Below, in pieces: positions 7,964-16,305 of a stretch of 64,000 nt of DNA (position 1 is the stretch's first letter; each line of letters begins with the position of its first letter). The DNA is taken from NCBI GenBank assembly GCA_041490445.1, contig JBGPTF010000016.1, positions 1 to 64,000 of the forward strand. Direction: 5' to 3'. Made by a program: the position numbers and the translations under genes. The notes under the pieces were generated by a model. That model did not search any database and was not told the origin of the DNA. It saw nothing but the letters and a program-made list of their open reading frames with translations. Source of the DNA: JBGPTF01 sp041490445. Lineage in GTDB: Bacteria; Acidobacteriota; Terriglobia; Acidiferrales; UBA7541.

Positions 7964-10585
7964 TTACTCGTATCGCAAGGCAACCGTTGGTTCGATGCGC
8001 GTCGCGCGTCGCGCCGGCACGTAGCAGGCGAACAACGCCACGCAGCCCAATCCTAGGGCGACGCCAACAAATGTTCCCGGATCAGTTGGCGCCACGCCAT
8101 ACAACACACTCGACATGAACCGCGTCAGGAAAATAGCACCCAGCAATCCTGCGACCACCCCGGCGAGCGCGAGCCGCCAACCTTCACCGAGAACCAGCCG
8201 TAAGATGTCCTGCCGCTGAGCGCCTAATGCCATCCGCAGACCAAACTCGCTGGTTCGCTGACTTACCGTATAAGACAGAACACCGTAGATCCCCACCGCG
8301 GCAAGTAACAAAGCTAGGGAAGAAAACAGACCGAGCAGCACAAACGCCGTAAGCCGCGGCGCCATGGTCTCCGAGAGCATTGATTCCAACGTGCGGACAT
8401 TAAAGATGGGTTGGTCCTTGTCGATCTCTTCGACTTTGCTCCGGACCGCGCTCGTCAAGCTGGTGGGCTCTCTTGTCGTGCGGACAAGCAGGGTCCGATA
8501 TCTCAGCGGCCTCTGCGTGAAGGGCAAATAGAATTGTGTTCTGGTATCTCGATCCAGGCCGTATTGTTTGACATCACCGACGACGCCGACGATTTTTAGC
8601 CAAGAGCTCATGTTGTCCGGAGAACCGATGCGCATGCGCTTACCAATGGGATCTGTGCTTGGCCAAAAACGCTCTGCCATGGTCTGATTGATAATTACGA
8701 CCAGCTGGCTGTCCGCCCGGTCGGATTCATCAAAAATGCGCCCTCGAATCAGTGAGATGGCCATGGTGCGGAAGTACCCAGAGTCAATCATGTGGTAATC
8801 CGAATTGGGGAACTCGCCTCGCTGGGGAACCGGCCAGCCCTCGACATAGAAATCGTCTTGCCGCCCTTGACCGGAGAGGACAAGGGGTGTCGCAGTAGCC
8901 GCCGAGCGCACGCCGGGAATCACTTCCATTCCTTCGATCAATCGGCGGAAGAAGGCTTCTGCTTGCGCCGGGTCGTCATATTTCCTGTCCTCCAAGAGAA
9001 TTTGGAGCGTTAGCACATTCTTGGGATCGAATCCAGGCTGCACCGTCAGAAGACGCAGGAAGCTCCGAGCTGACAGCCCTGCCCCGACCAACAGAATCAC
9101 AGCCAGTGCAACTTCGCTCACCACCAGCACGCTCCGCAGGCGGCGTTTTCTCGGACTCTCTCCCGATCCCCGGCCGATCACTTTCAACTGCGACCCGAAT
9201 CTCCCGCGGAGCGCTTCCCAGGCGGGGGCAAGGCCGAAAAGCAAACCCGTCAGCAGGGATATCACCAGCGCAAATCCGAAGACTACCGCGTCCAGGCGAA
9301 CCTCATTCAGCCGCGGCACGCCTCGGGGCACCAGAGCCAGAAGAGAGTCGACTCCCCAGACCGCCATTAGGATGCCGCATCCTCCGCCGAGCATACACAG
9401 CAGTAAAGATTCGGTCAGCAACTGGCGGAAAATCCGCGCCGGACTTGCACCCAGGGCTTGCCGAAGCATGATCTCTTTCTCGCGCGATGTCGCGCGCGCC
9501 AAAAGCAGGTTGGCCACGTTGGCGCACGCAATCAACAGCACAAAACCTGCTCCGGCGAACAACACCAGCAACACGGGTTGAATATCTCCGAGCAGATCTT
9601 GATGAATGGTGGCAACGGTGATGTGATGACCGGAATTCGTTTCCGGATATGCTTGCTCGAGGCTCCGCGCGATCGCATTCATTTCCGCGCGCGCTTGTCC
9701 CAAAGAAACTGCGAGCCGCACACGGCCGACAACGTATAGACTCGAATGGTTGTCGCGCTTCGTCGCTTGATCTCGATCCATGGCTTGACCAAGTGGAAAG
9801 AGGATCTCGGGCTGTCCATAGTAGAAGCGGAAGTTCTGCGGAAGAATACCGACGACCGTACAGCTCATGCCACTGAGAGTCAGAGTCTGCCCGACCAGCT
9901 GTTCATCTCCGCCCAAGCGTTGCCACAGGCCGTAGCTGAGGATGGCAGCAGGTGGCGCCCCTGCCTGATCTTCTTCTGGCTGGAAATCGCGCCCCCGGAT
10001 GGGCCGGACGCCGAGTGTTGCCAAGAAGCCGCTGGAAACCACGCGTCCTTGAATCCGCTCGGCTCGCCCGTAGCTTGTTAGATTGAAAATCGCCGGACCG
10101 AAAGCAGCTAACTGCTCGAACGAACGACTCTGCACCGTCCAATCCCGGTAGTTGGGGAAGGAGACTGACATGTCCGGCCGTTGCTTTGTCCCCTCGGAGA
10201 GGATTACCAGGCGGTTAGGATCGCGGTACGGAAGTGGCCGCAGCAGTACGCCGTTCACTACGCTGAAGATTGCGGTGTTCGCGCCAATTCCAAGCGCCAA
10301 TGTCAGAACGATAATCGCCGTGACCCCGGGGTTCTTCCTCAGCATGCGCAGACCAAACCGCGTGTCTTGGAGGAAAGCCTCGAACCACTGAGATCCCCAG
10401 ACATCGCGCGTGACCTCCTTCACCAGAGCTACATTACCGAACTCGTGAAGGACTGACTGACGAGCCTTTTCTGGCGTTTCGCCACGGGCAATCCGGTCTT
10501 GCACGGCCATCTCGAGGTCGAATTGCAGTTCCTTCTCCAGATTTTCTTCTGCTCGCGGCGGGCGCCACCAACGCGGGAGTCTCAC
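7964..10585 (-). CDS. ADOP-type ABC transporter permease with N-terminal prefix domain
   Basis: An 873-residue full-length duplicated orphan permease. Residues 1-75 form the soluble prefix (MRLPRWWRPPRAEENLEKEL, then ARGETPEKARQSVLHEFGN). TM1 is IIVLTLALGIGANTAIFSVV, followed by a MacB core, FtsX domain 1 (VLLVLFAGAGFVLLIACANV), a second MacB/FtsX half, and the terminal ACYVPARRATRIEPTVALRY. Its start overlaps the stop of the upstream PadR gene by four bases (ATGA), so the two are translationally coupled. PadR-ADOP pairs are common in Acidobacteriota and PadR probably controls the permease. The transported substrate is unknown. Confidence 0.93.
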   Translation of the reverse strand: MRLPRWWRPPRAEENLEKELQFDLEMAVQDRIARGETPEKARQSVLHEFGNVALVKEVTRDVWGSQWFEAFLQDTRFGLRMLRKNPGVTAIIVLTLALGIGANTAIFSVVNGVLLRPLPYRDPNRLVILSEGTKQRPDMSVSFPNYRDWTVQSRSFEQLAAFGPAIFNLTSYGRAERIQGRVVSSGFLATLGVRPIRGRDFQPEEDQAGAPPAAILSYGLWQRLGGDEQLVGQTLTLSGMSCTVVGILPQNFRFYYGQPEILFPLGQAMDRDQATKRDNHSSLYVVGRVRLAVSLGQARAEMNAIARSLEQAYPETNSGHHITVATIHQDLLGDIQPVLLVLFAGAGFVLLIACANVANLLLARATSREKEIMLRQALGASPARIFRQLLTESLLLCMLGGGCGILMAVWGVDSLLALVPRGVPRLNEVRLDAVVFGFALVISLLTGLLFGLAPAWEALRGRFGSQLKVIGRGSGESPRKRRLRSVLVVSEVALAVILLVGAGLSARSFLRLLTVQPGFDPKNVLTLQILLEDRKYDDPAQAEAFFRRLIEGMEVIPGVRSAATATPLVLSGQGRQDDFYVEGWPVPQRGEFPNSDYHMIDSGYFRTMAISLIRGRIFDESDRADSQLVVIINQTMAERFWPSTDPIGKRMRIGSPDNMSSWLKIVGVVGDVKQYGLDRDTRTQFYLPFTQRPLRYRTLLVRTTREPTSLTSAVRSKVEEIDKDQPIFNVRTLESMLSETMAPRLTAFVLLGLFSSLALLLAAVGIYGVLSYTVSQRTSEFGLRMALGAQRQDILRLVLGEGWRLALAGVVAGLLGAIFLTRFMSSVLYGVAPTDPGTFVGVALGLGCVALFACYVPARRATRIEPTVALRYE

Positions 10586-10947
10586 GCTTCGCCTTCCCCC
10601 CTGGCTGGATTTAGGATGCCAGCGATGGCCTCAGTGAGCTTTGCCCAGCGCGACCTTTCCGACGCCAATTGTTTTCTCCCTTGGGCGGTCAACCAATAGA
10701 ACTTGGCACGCTGGCCGTTTTCGGAGATTTTCCATTCCGCCACGATCCACCGCTCTCGCTCCAACCGATGTAGCGCCGGATAGAGAGAACCTCTATCCAC
10801 CCGCAAAGCTTCTGAGGACATGTTTCGGATTGCCTGGCTGATCCCGTACCCATGTTGTGGTCCCCACAAAAGTGTTTGCAGGACAAGCAGGTCTAGCGTG
10901 CCCTGCAACAATTCAATTCGATTCTGGTAACGGCCTTTCTTATGCAT
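10582..10947 (-). CDS. PadR-family transcriptional regulator
   Basis: A 121-residue winged-helix repressor-type protein. The sequence LLQGTLDLLVLQTLLWGPQH is the canonical PadR N-terminus. It is followed by GYGISQAIRNMS, the recognition-helix region RVDRGSLYPALHRLERERW, the wing EWKISENGQRAKFYWLT and a C-terminal dimerisation helix. It is the first gene of a two-gene operon with the ADOP permease. A perfect palindrome 31-47 bases upstream of the start is a likely operator for autorepression. Confidence 0.93.
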   Translation of the reverse strand: MHKKGRYQNRIELLQGTLDLLVLQTLLWGPQHGYGISQAIRNMSSEALRVDRGSLYPALHRLERERWIVAEWKISENGQRAKFYWLTAQGRKQLASERSRWAKLTEAIAGILNPARGEGEA

Positions 10948-10977
10948 GGATGAATTTGGACCCCTTGAATTCCAAGC

Positions 10978-10994
10978 CTCTAGAATGTCTAGAG
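10978..10994. promoter_or_regulatory. Palindrome upstream of padR (candidate operator)
   Basis: CTCTAGA-ATG-TCTAGAG is a perfect inverted repeat with 7-base arms, 31-47 bases upstream of the PadR start codon. PadR-type regulators usually bind palindromes overlapping their own promoters. No clear -35/-10 pair could be assigned. Confidence 0.6.
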
Positions 10995-11298
10995 CCTGTT
11001 AAATATAGGCAAATCCAAGTCCGTTGCGGAACGGAAGAAAACTATTGGAAATAATGGTCTTAAATTGGTGGAGTCGTCTTGAACAGTCGGAGGGTTGACC
11101 GTTTCTGGGACTGTGTGTCGCCAAACCGAACGGTCGCCATCGAATTCCTAGCTGTCCCCACCAATAGTAACGCTTGACCTGAAAAACACGAACCCCCAAC
11201 CTCCCAATGCAAAACTCAAAGGTCAGTCGGATAGTGTAAGCCGCCGAGAGCAGCTCGCCTGTGGAGAGCAACGTCCATGCTGTTGATTTCAAAGCCCA
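10995..11298. other. Intergenic stretch without recognisable gene
   Basis: Both strands are broken into short frames that resemble no protein family. The stretch separates the PadR promoter from the transposase relic at 11318. Confidence 0.4.
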
Positions 11299-11320
11299 AC
11301 AGCATTTTGGCGAATGACAA
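11299..11320. repeat. Degenerate copy of the element-end repeat, copy 3
   Basis: ACAGCATTTTGGCGAATGAC matches the 327-346 copy in 17 of 20 positions. It directly precedes transposase coding sequence, so an element end is fused to the interior of another element. A weaker candidate for the matching right end lies at 11574-11593, just after the transposase stop. Confidence 0.4.
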
Positions 11321-11567
11321 GTGTTTGGATTGGTTCATTCCGTTGAATGAGCGACACGTGCTCCTGCTGGTCCGAGAATGGGCAGTTCACTACAATCAGG
11401 GACGTCCGCACAAGAGTCTAGGGCCCGGCATTCCCGACCCTCCGTCAGGGCTTCCGGTCTTGCAGCAAATTCATAGACAGGCGGTTTCGGAGGGATTCGC
11501 AATCAAAAAGAAGTCGATCTTGGGTGGGCTACATCACGAGTATCGACTCGAGAGGATTGCGGCATGA
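11318..11567 (+). pseudogene. rve transposase C-terminal relic
   Basis: The frame reads CLDWFIPLNERHVLLLVREW, then HYNQGRPHKSLGPGIPDPP, and ends GLHHEYRLERIAA followed by TGA. The C-terminus is therefore complete, but everything upstream of the DDE glutamate is missing. It is closely related to the relic at 6550-6729, which has the same CLDWFI-LNERHV segment, and was probably left by the same IS family. Confidence 0.85.
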
Positions 11568-11814
11568 TCCCGACGAGGTTTTTGCGCACCACAACCCGTC
11601 AGACAGTTACAAAGCGTCCGTGCTGCATCGTTCATGCGCTATCTCAACGGATTTGAACCAAAAACTATTAAATGTTCATCACACCGAGGATCGCAGATGC
11701 GAAACGTCGCTGAGGGAACAAATGACCATTGACGGTGCTGCGAGCACCGCCCCCTTGTTCACATTCCCAAACTCGAAAGCGCTGTGTCCGTCTCGAAGAG
11801 AACGCCGACCTGCT

Positions 11815-13818
11815 TCAATAGTGCAGATTGAAGTTCATGAGATTCCAGTGCCAGAGGAACCACGTCATTCCCATGCACGCTGCTGCAAGGGCGACGGCAT
11901 GGAGCTTTGTCCAGAGCCACAATCCGGATTGCGTCCAGCTCCTGGCGGCGTATAGAATCACGGCCAAGGTTCCGAGAGCGGCGATTACGCCCAGCAACTG
12001 AATCACAATCAGGAGTGGGTCAAGTCCTTTTCCGAACGCCGTCGGGTTGCTGGCCTTGGACAGGACCACGACCCAGCCGAGAAGGACGATGACGAACAGG
12101 GCTGCAACGAGCCGGGAGACAAGTCGCAGACGTTTCAGCCCGCCCGTGAATTCCAATTTCCGGCCATAGTGCCAGCGAACCCCGGCTGCCACGGGCCAGA
12201 GCAGCAGCGTAAGCAGAATGACGACAACGCTCGGAATGAGCACCGCATAATTGAAATACTTGTTATCGGCCGTGTGAGCGCGCGGAAAGACGAAGAACGG
12301 ATAGTCAATGGCAAGCAGCATCGAGCCTTGAGCGTCCCGCTGGAACCCGAGGTGGTCTTGTCCGTTTCGCTCGCGATACAGCAACGGCGCAATCTCTTCG
12401 AATCGCTTGAATTCGCCGTTCGGGCCTTTGAGCGGGTCGACGCTTATGGTTCCATCGGTGTTGGAAAATACCTTTGCTTGCCCCACGAAGCTGGCAACAC
12501 GCAGGAAAGAAGTCTCGAAGCGGCGGCTTGAAAGGTACAAGCCGGAAACATGCTGGGCATCCTGTTTTGCGGTCGCAACCGCTTGCGCGGGCGGGGGCGT
12601 GTAGGGGAAATACCTGTCGAGAAATGCGTCGAACAGGATGCTCCGGGCGCTCACCTCGAGTTTCCCCAGGCTGTTGTAGGATACGAAGAATCCTACGTTG
12701 GCATCGAGAATCAGATGCAGATCACTGTGGAAGTAAACTGTGTCACCGCCATGTCCGATGATGCGCCGGCCATTTCGTGATTCTTCATAGAAGCCGAGAG
12801 CCATACCGTTGAGACGGGGGTCCGCAGCGAACTGGCGCGAATGCATAAGTTTTGCAGTTTCCGGGCGAAGAATTTTCACGGACCCAAACCGGCCGTCATC
12901 GAGCTGCGCCTCCATGAACCGGCACATGTCCGCGGCAGTGGTGGAGACGCTTCCAGCCGGGAAACCCTGCACGAATTCAAACGGCTTCGCGTCCTGCGAC
13001 GCGCGAAGGTAGCCGCTCGACATCAGCGGCTGCAGCGTTTCCGGCAACGGCTGCACAAACGTCGTACGGTTCATGCCGAGCGGCTTGAAGATGTTGTCCG
13101 CCACATACTGTTCGAAAGGCTTTCCCGAAACGCGTTCCACGATGTAGCCCGCTATGGCGGTCGCGTAATTCGAGTACGCGGGGGTCGTTCCGGGAGGAAA
13201 AATTCGCGCGGGGATGTGTGTCCGCAAATATTCACCGAGCGGGCGAATGTGAGCGGCGTCGGGAACGAAGAGCTCCTTGCCGGATTCTTCGAATCCTGAG
13301 GTGTGCGTCATGATATTGCGAAGAGTGATCGGTTTTCCGAACGCGGGAGGAATTTTGAAATCGAGATAGTCATTGACGTCCCGGTCCAACTCGAGCTTTC
13401 CCTTTTCCACCTGCTGCATCACGGAGGTCCAGGTAAAGAGCTTGGAGGTCGACCCCGGGCGAAAGAGCGTATCCTCCGCCGAGACCGGCCTTCGTTTTGC
13501 CACGTCGGCAAAGCCGTACCCCTTCTCCAGCACGACTTTACCGCCTTTCACTACGGCCACGACCACGCCGGCAATGTCCTCGCGTTCGAGCTGCGCGGGC
13601 ATCAGGCCGTCGAGAAAGGCTTCCAAATCGCCGGCGGTCAATTCATTGACAGGCTTAGCAGTGGCCGCGGCGTCGTGCGATTGGGCCACTGCTTTGGGAG
13701 AAGCTGCGGTTGGCGACGGAGCTTGGCTCCACAGGGCCGATGCACAAAGACAACACAACAATCCGGCGAAGCTCATCAGATACAAATACATCCAAGGATG
13801 TTTGGATCGTGCGAACAT
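11815..13818 (-). CDS. Beta-lactamase-fold serine hydrolase with C-terminal membrane domain
   Basis: A 667-residue exported class C/S12-type hydrolase. A signal peptide or anchor (about 1-30) precedes the catalytic domain with SxxK in RPGSTSKLFTW (about residue 145), YxN in PAYSNYATAIAGYIVE (about 215) and the third motif IGHGGDTVYFHSD (about 360). Residues about 510-667 hold four hydrophobic segments, such as YAVLIPSVVVILLTLLLWP, so the enzyme is membrane-bound. S12 relatives act as D-aminopeptidases, esterases or carboxypeptidases. I chose the ATG at 13818 because GGGGAG lies nine bases upstream; the ATG at 13827 abuts it. It is the last gene of the receptor-racemase-dipeptidase cluster. 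Confidence 0.85.
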   Translation of the reverse strand: MFARSKHPWMYLYLMSFAGLLCCLCASALWSQAPSPTAASPKAVAQSHDAAATAKPVNELTAGDLEAFLDGLMPAQLEREDIAGVVVAVVKGGKVVLEKGYGFADVAKRRPVSAEDTLFRPGSTSKLFTWTSVMQQVEKGKLELDRDVNDYLDFKIPPAFGKPITLRNIMTHTSGFEESGKELFVPDAAHIRPLGEYLRTHIPARIFPPGTTPAYSNYATAIAGYIVERVSGKPFEQYVADNIFKPLGMNRTTFVQPLPETLQPLMSSGYLRASQDAKPFEFVQGFPAGSVSTTAADMCRFMEAQLDDGRFGSVKILRPETAKLMHSRQFAADPRLNGMALGFYEESRNGRRIIGHGGDTVYFHSDLHLILDANVGFFVSYNSLGKLEVSARSILFDAFLDRYFPYTPPPAQAVATAKQDAQHVSGLYLSSRRFETSFLRVASFVGQAKVFSNTDGTISVDPLKGPNGEFKRFEEIAPLLYRERNGQDHLGFQRDAQGSMLLAIDYPFFVFPRAHTADNKYFNYAVLIPSVVVILLTLLLWPVAAGVRWHYGRKLEFTGGLKRLRLVSRLVAALFVIVLLGWVVVLSKASNPTAFGKGLDPLLIVIQLLGVIAALGTLAVILYAARSWTQSGLWLWTKLHAVALAAACMGMTWFLWHWNLMNFNLHY

Positions 13819-13855
13819 GTGATTCATCTCCCCGCAGTGAAGTTATATTTCGAAG

Positions 13856-15061
13856 TCACGCCTTCCAGATTTCCGTGAGAGCCCTCTTAAAGTTGCCGCC
13901 CAGAACAAGTTCTATATCAGAATCGTTGTATCCTCGGCGAACCATACCTTCCGTCAGATCAAACATTCGTCTCGGATGGTCGAGGCCTTCGATGTCGATC
14001 TTGTCTCGAAACGCGTAAGTCCCTTTGTAGGCGGCTCGCAGTTGCTTGTTTTCTTCAGGGGGCAATTTGTCGTACCCCTGTAGGTCGGAATCACTTCCTA
14101 CGCCGACGTGCTCCACTCCGACTAATTTCCGTACATGGTCGATGTGATTGAGCACGTCCTCTACAGTTGTTGGTTCAGCCGATGTGACAAACATGCGAAC
14201 ACCGGTGATGCCCATAACTCCGCCGGTTGTCGCCATCTTGCGGATTGCTTCGTCGGTCTTGCAGCGCGGATGGGCAACGAGCGCGCGACAATTGGCGTGA
14301 GTAATCAATACGGGTTTCTTCGATAATTCAAACGAATCGAGAGTTGTGCGGTCGCCGCAGTGCGAAACGTCTACGGCCATCCCCAGTTTATTCATTCGTT
14401 CGATAATCGCGATCCCAAAATCACTGATACCGTCGTCGCGGCGCTCCGTAGAACCGTTTCCGATGAGATTTCGGGAATTGTAGGTCAATTGTGAGACTCT
14501 TTGCCCGAGGCTGTGGAAAAAATCCACATCGTCCGGTTTTCGGAAGTGATCCGAATCTTGGAGCCCGAGCAAAACGCCAATCTTCCCCGATGTTTTCAAC
14601 TGGTCGAAGCTGTTAACCTCGTCCACGCGGACCATCGTGTCGCTGTGGCTCGCGATGAAGCCGTTCCATAGACCAAAAAACTTCAGGGTTTCTTCATACG
14701 CCTCCGGGCCGCCTATCCCGATGGCGATGTGGAAGATGCGAATCCCCGAAGCGCGGAACTGCTCCCAATCGGTCGCCGTAAAGCTTTCTGGATGCAACAG
14801 CCATTGAAAACTGCGGGACTGGCTGATCGCGAAAGGGCTCAACATGTCGATGACAATTGAGCGCCTCATCAGATCGATGGCCCGCGCCGAATATTCCGTT
14901 GGGGGGCTTGCAAACAGGGAAAACCGCCCCTTGTTGATCATCGGCACCGCGAAGATGCCGGCTCCCGCTGCGATCGCTGATTTGAGGACCTGCCGGCGCG
15001 TGAGTACCCCGGGGAGCTTTTTCGGATGCACCCGCACGGTAGTTGACTTGGTCGGCATCAT
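13856..15061 (-). CDS. Tat-exported M19 membrane-dipeptidase-like protein
   Basis: A 401-residue protein. A twin-arginine leader (TRRQVLKSAIAAGAGIFAVP, about 21-40) is followed by an M19 amidohydrolase barrel. The motifs DVSHCGDRTTLD, LITHANCRALVAHPR and VGVGSDSDLQGY correspond to the two later histidines, the arginine and the aspartate of renal dipeptidase. The N-terminal HxD pair (usually DGHNDLP) is replaced by IDMLSPFA, and the bridging glutamate by glutamine (LGLQDSDHF). It belongs to an atypical subgroup that may bind one metal or none. SD AAGGAG is eight bases upstream, and the ATG directly follows the TAG of the racemase gene, implying coupling. The expected substrates are dipeptides with D-residues. 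Confidence 0.88.
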   Translation of the reverse strand: MMPTKSTTVRVHPKKLPGVLTRRQVLKSAIAAGAGIFAVPMINKGRFSLFASPPTEYSARAIDLMRRSIVIDMLSPFAISQSRSFQWLLHPESFTATDWEQFRASGIRIFHIAIGIGGPEAYEETLKFFGLWNGFIASHSDTMVRVDEVNSFDQLKTSGKIGVLLGLQDSDHFRKPDDVDFFHSLGQRVSQLTYNSRNLIGNGSTERRDDGISDFGIAIIERMNKLGMAVDVSHCGDRTTLDSFELSKKPVLITHANCRALVAHPRCKTDEAIRKMATTGGVMGITGVRMFVTSAEPTTVEDVLNHIDHVRKLVGVEHVGVGSDSDLQGYDKLPPEENKQLRAAYKGTYAFRDKIDIEGLDHPRRMFDLTEGMVRRGYNDSDIELVLGGNFKRALTEIWKA

Positions 15062-16204
15062 CTAAGCCACTCCTTCCAAGGATGCGGCTGCACTCTCCGC
15101 GGGAAATACTTTTTGTCGAACAGTAAGTGCCTCGACGCGTTTTCGTTTCACGGAATATCCAAGTCCGGCAATCGTCGGCACGCGAATCGTCCCCTGCGCG
15201 CTGACTTCTACTTCCGGCTCGATGATGTCTTCCTCCCAATAACGCTGGCTGGCGGAAACGTCTCCGGGCAGAACAAATCCGGGAAGCGCGGACATGGCGA
15301 TATTGTGGGCGCGGCCGATGCCGGTTTCGAGCATGCCGCCGCACCAGACGGGAATCGAATGCTCACGGCAAATCTTCTCGATGCGGCGCGCTTCGCGATG
15401 GCCGCCGACGCGACCCAACTTGATGTTGATGATGCGGCAGGCGCCCAGCTCAATTGCGGCTCTCGCGTGCTGGGCATTGTGAATGGATTCGTCCAGACAG
15501 ACCGGCGTCGCGATTTGTTTTTGTAGGTGAACGTGTTCGAAAATGTCGTCCCAGGAGAGAGGTTGCTCGATCATCATCAGGCCATACGCATCGAATCGCT
15601 TCAAATGCTCTGCATCGGAAAGCCGATACGCGGAATTCGCATCCACCATGAGCTTCACATTCGGAAAGCGCTTACGGACGGCGCTAATGTACTCTAGGTC
15701 TTTACCGGGCTTGATTTTGATTTTGATTCGCTGGTAGCCAGCGTCGAGCTCTTTCTCGATCACAGGGACCAAAGTCTCAGGGCTGCTCTGAATGCCGATG
15801 GAAACCCCGCATGGAATTTCGCTCCGCGTGCCTCCCAGCAGAGTAGCGAGAGAAACACCTTTTCTTTGCGCCTCAATATCCCAGAGTGCATTTTCCAGGG
15901 CTGCCTTGGTCATTTCATGGCCCCGGATCGGATCCAACAGTGCCGAAAGATCGGCCGCGCTCAGAACGGTTTTTCCGAGAGCGAGCGGCACAACAAAATC
16001 GCAGAAAATCACCCAGGAAGTGTCCGTCGTCTCCGGATTGTAAAATGGGCCTTCGCCGGCTGTAATCTCTCCCCAGCCGGACAATCCATCGGACCGGAGT
16101 TCCGCAAGCAAAATGCGGCGCTCCCAAACTGTTCCGAAGCTGGTCTCGAAGGGCGCTTTCAGCCTGACGTGAAGCTCACGAAGTGTTATCTCTTCGATCC
16201 TCAT
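15062..16204 (-). CDS. Enolase-superfamily o-succinylbenzoate synthase / N-acylamino-acid racemase
   Basis: A 380-residue muconate-lactonising-type barrel. The catalytic pattern is complete: KxK in RIKIKIKPGKD (about 163-165), metal ligands in VDANSAY, MIEQPLSWDD and CLDESI, and the opposite lysine in NIKLGRVGG, followed by WCGGMLETGIGRAHN. That last motif is typical of the MenC-2/NSAR group, whose members catalyse OSB synthesis, N-acylamino-acid racemisation, or both. No other menaquinone gene is nearby, while a dipeptidase and a D-peptidase-like hydrolase are downstream. Racemisation of N-acylated or peptide-bound D/L residues is therefore more likely. It is cytoplasmic. Confidence 0.85.
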   Translation of the reverse strand: MRIEEITLRELHVRLKAPFETSFGTVWERRILLAELRSDGLSGWGEITAGEGPFYNPETTDTSWVIFCDFVVPLALGKTVLSAADLSALLDPIRGHEMTKAALENALWDIEAQRKGVSLATLLGGTRSEIPCGVSIGIQSSPETLVPVIEKELDAGYQRIKIKIKPGKDLEYISAVRKRFPNVKLMVDANSAYRLSDAEHLKRFDAYGLMMIEQPLSWDDIFEHVHLQKQIATPVCLDESIHNAQHARAAIELGACRIINIKLGRVGGHREARRIEKICREHSIPVWCGGMLETGIGRAHNIAMSALPGFVLPGDVSASQRYWEEDIIEPEVEVSAQGTIRVPTIAGLGYSVKRKRVEALTVRQKVFPAESAAASLEGVA

Positions 16205-16305
16205 GGGGTCCGGCGCGACGATTCTTTAGCTGCCAACATTCCGAACCGCGGAACTCCTGCGCAGGTTTGGCGCAAAGAGTTTCGCGGCTCGCACGGTGCG
16301 AATGA

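Noticed and set aside
11733..11752. Hairpin CGGTGCT-GCG-AGCACCG as terminator of the serine hydrolase gene
   Set aside because: The stem is good, but no T-run follows on the minus strand, so it was not called a terminator.
15062..16204. Calling the enolase-family gene menC of menaquinone synthesis
   Set aside because: Sequence motifs fit OSBS and NSAR equally, but no men gene is nearby and peptide-processing genes are; a dual-family call is safer.
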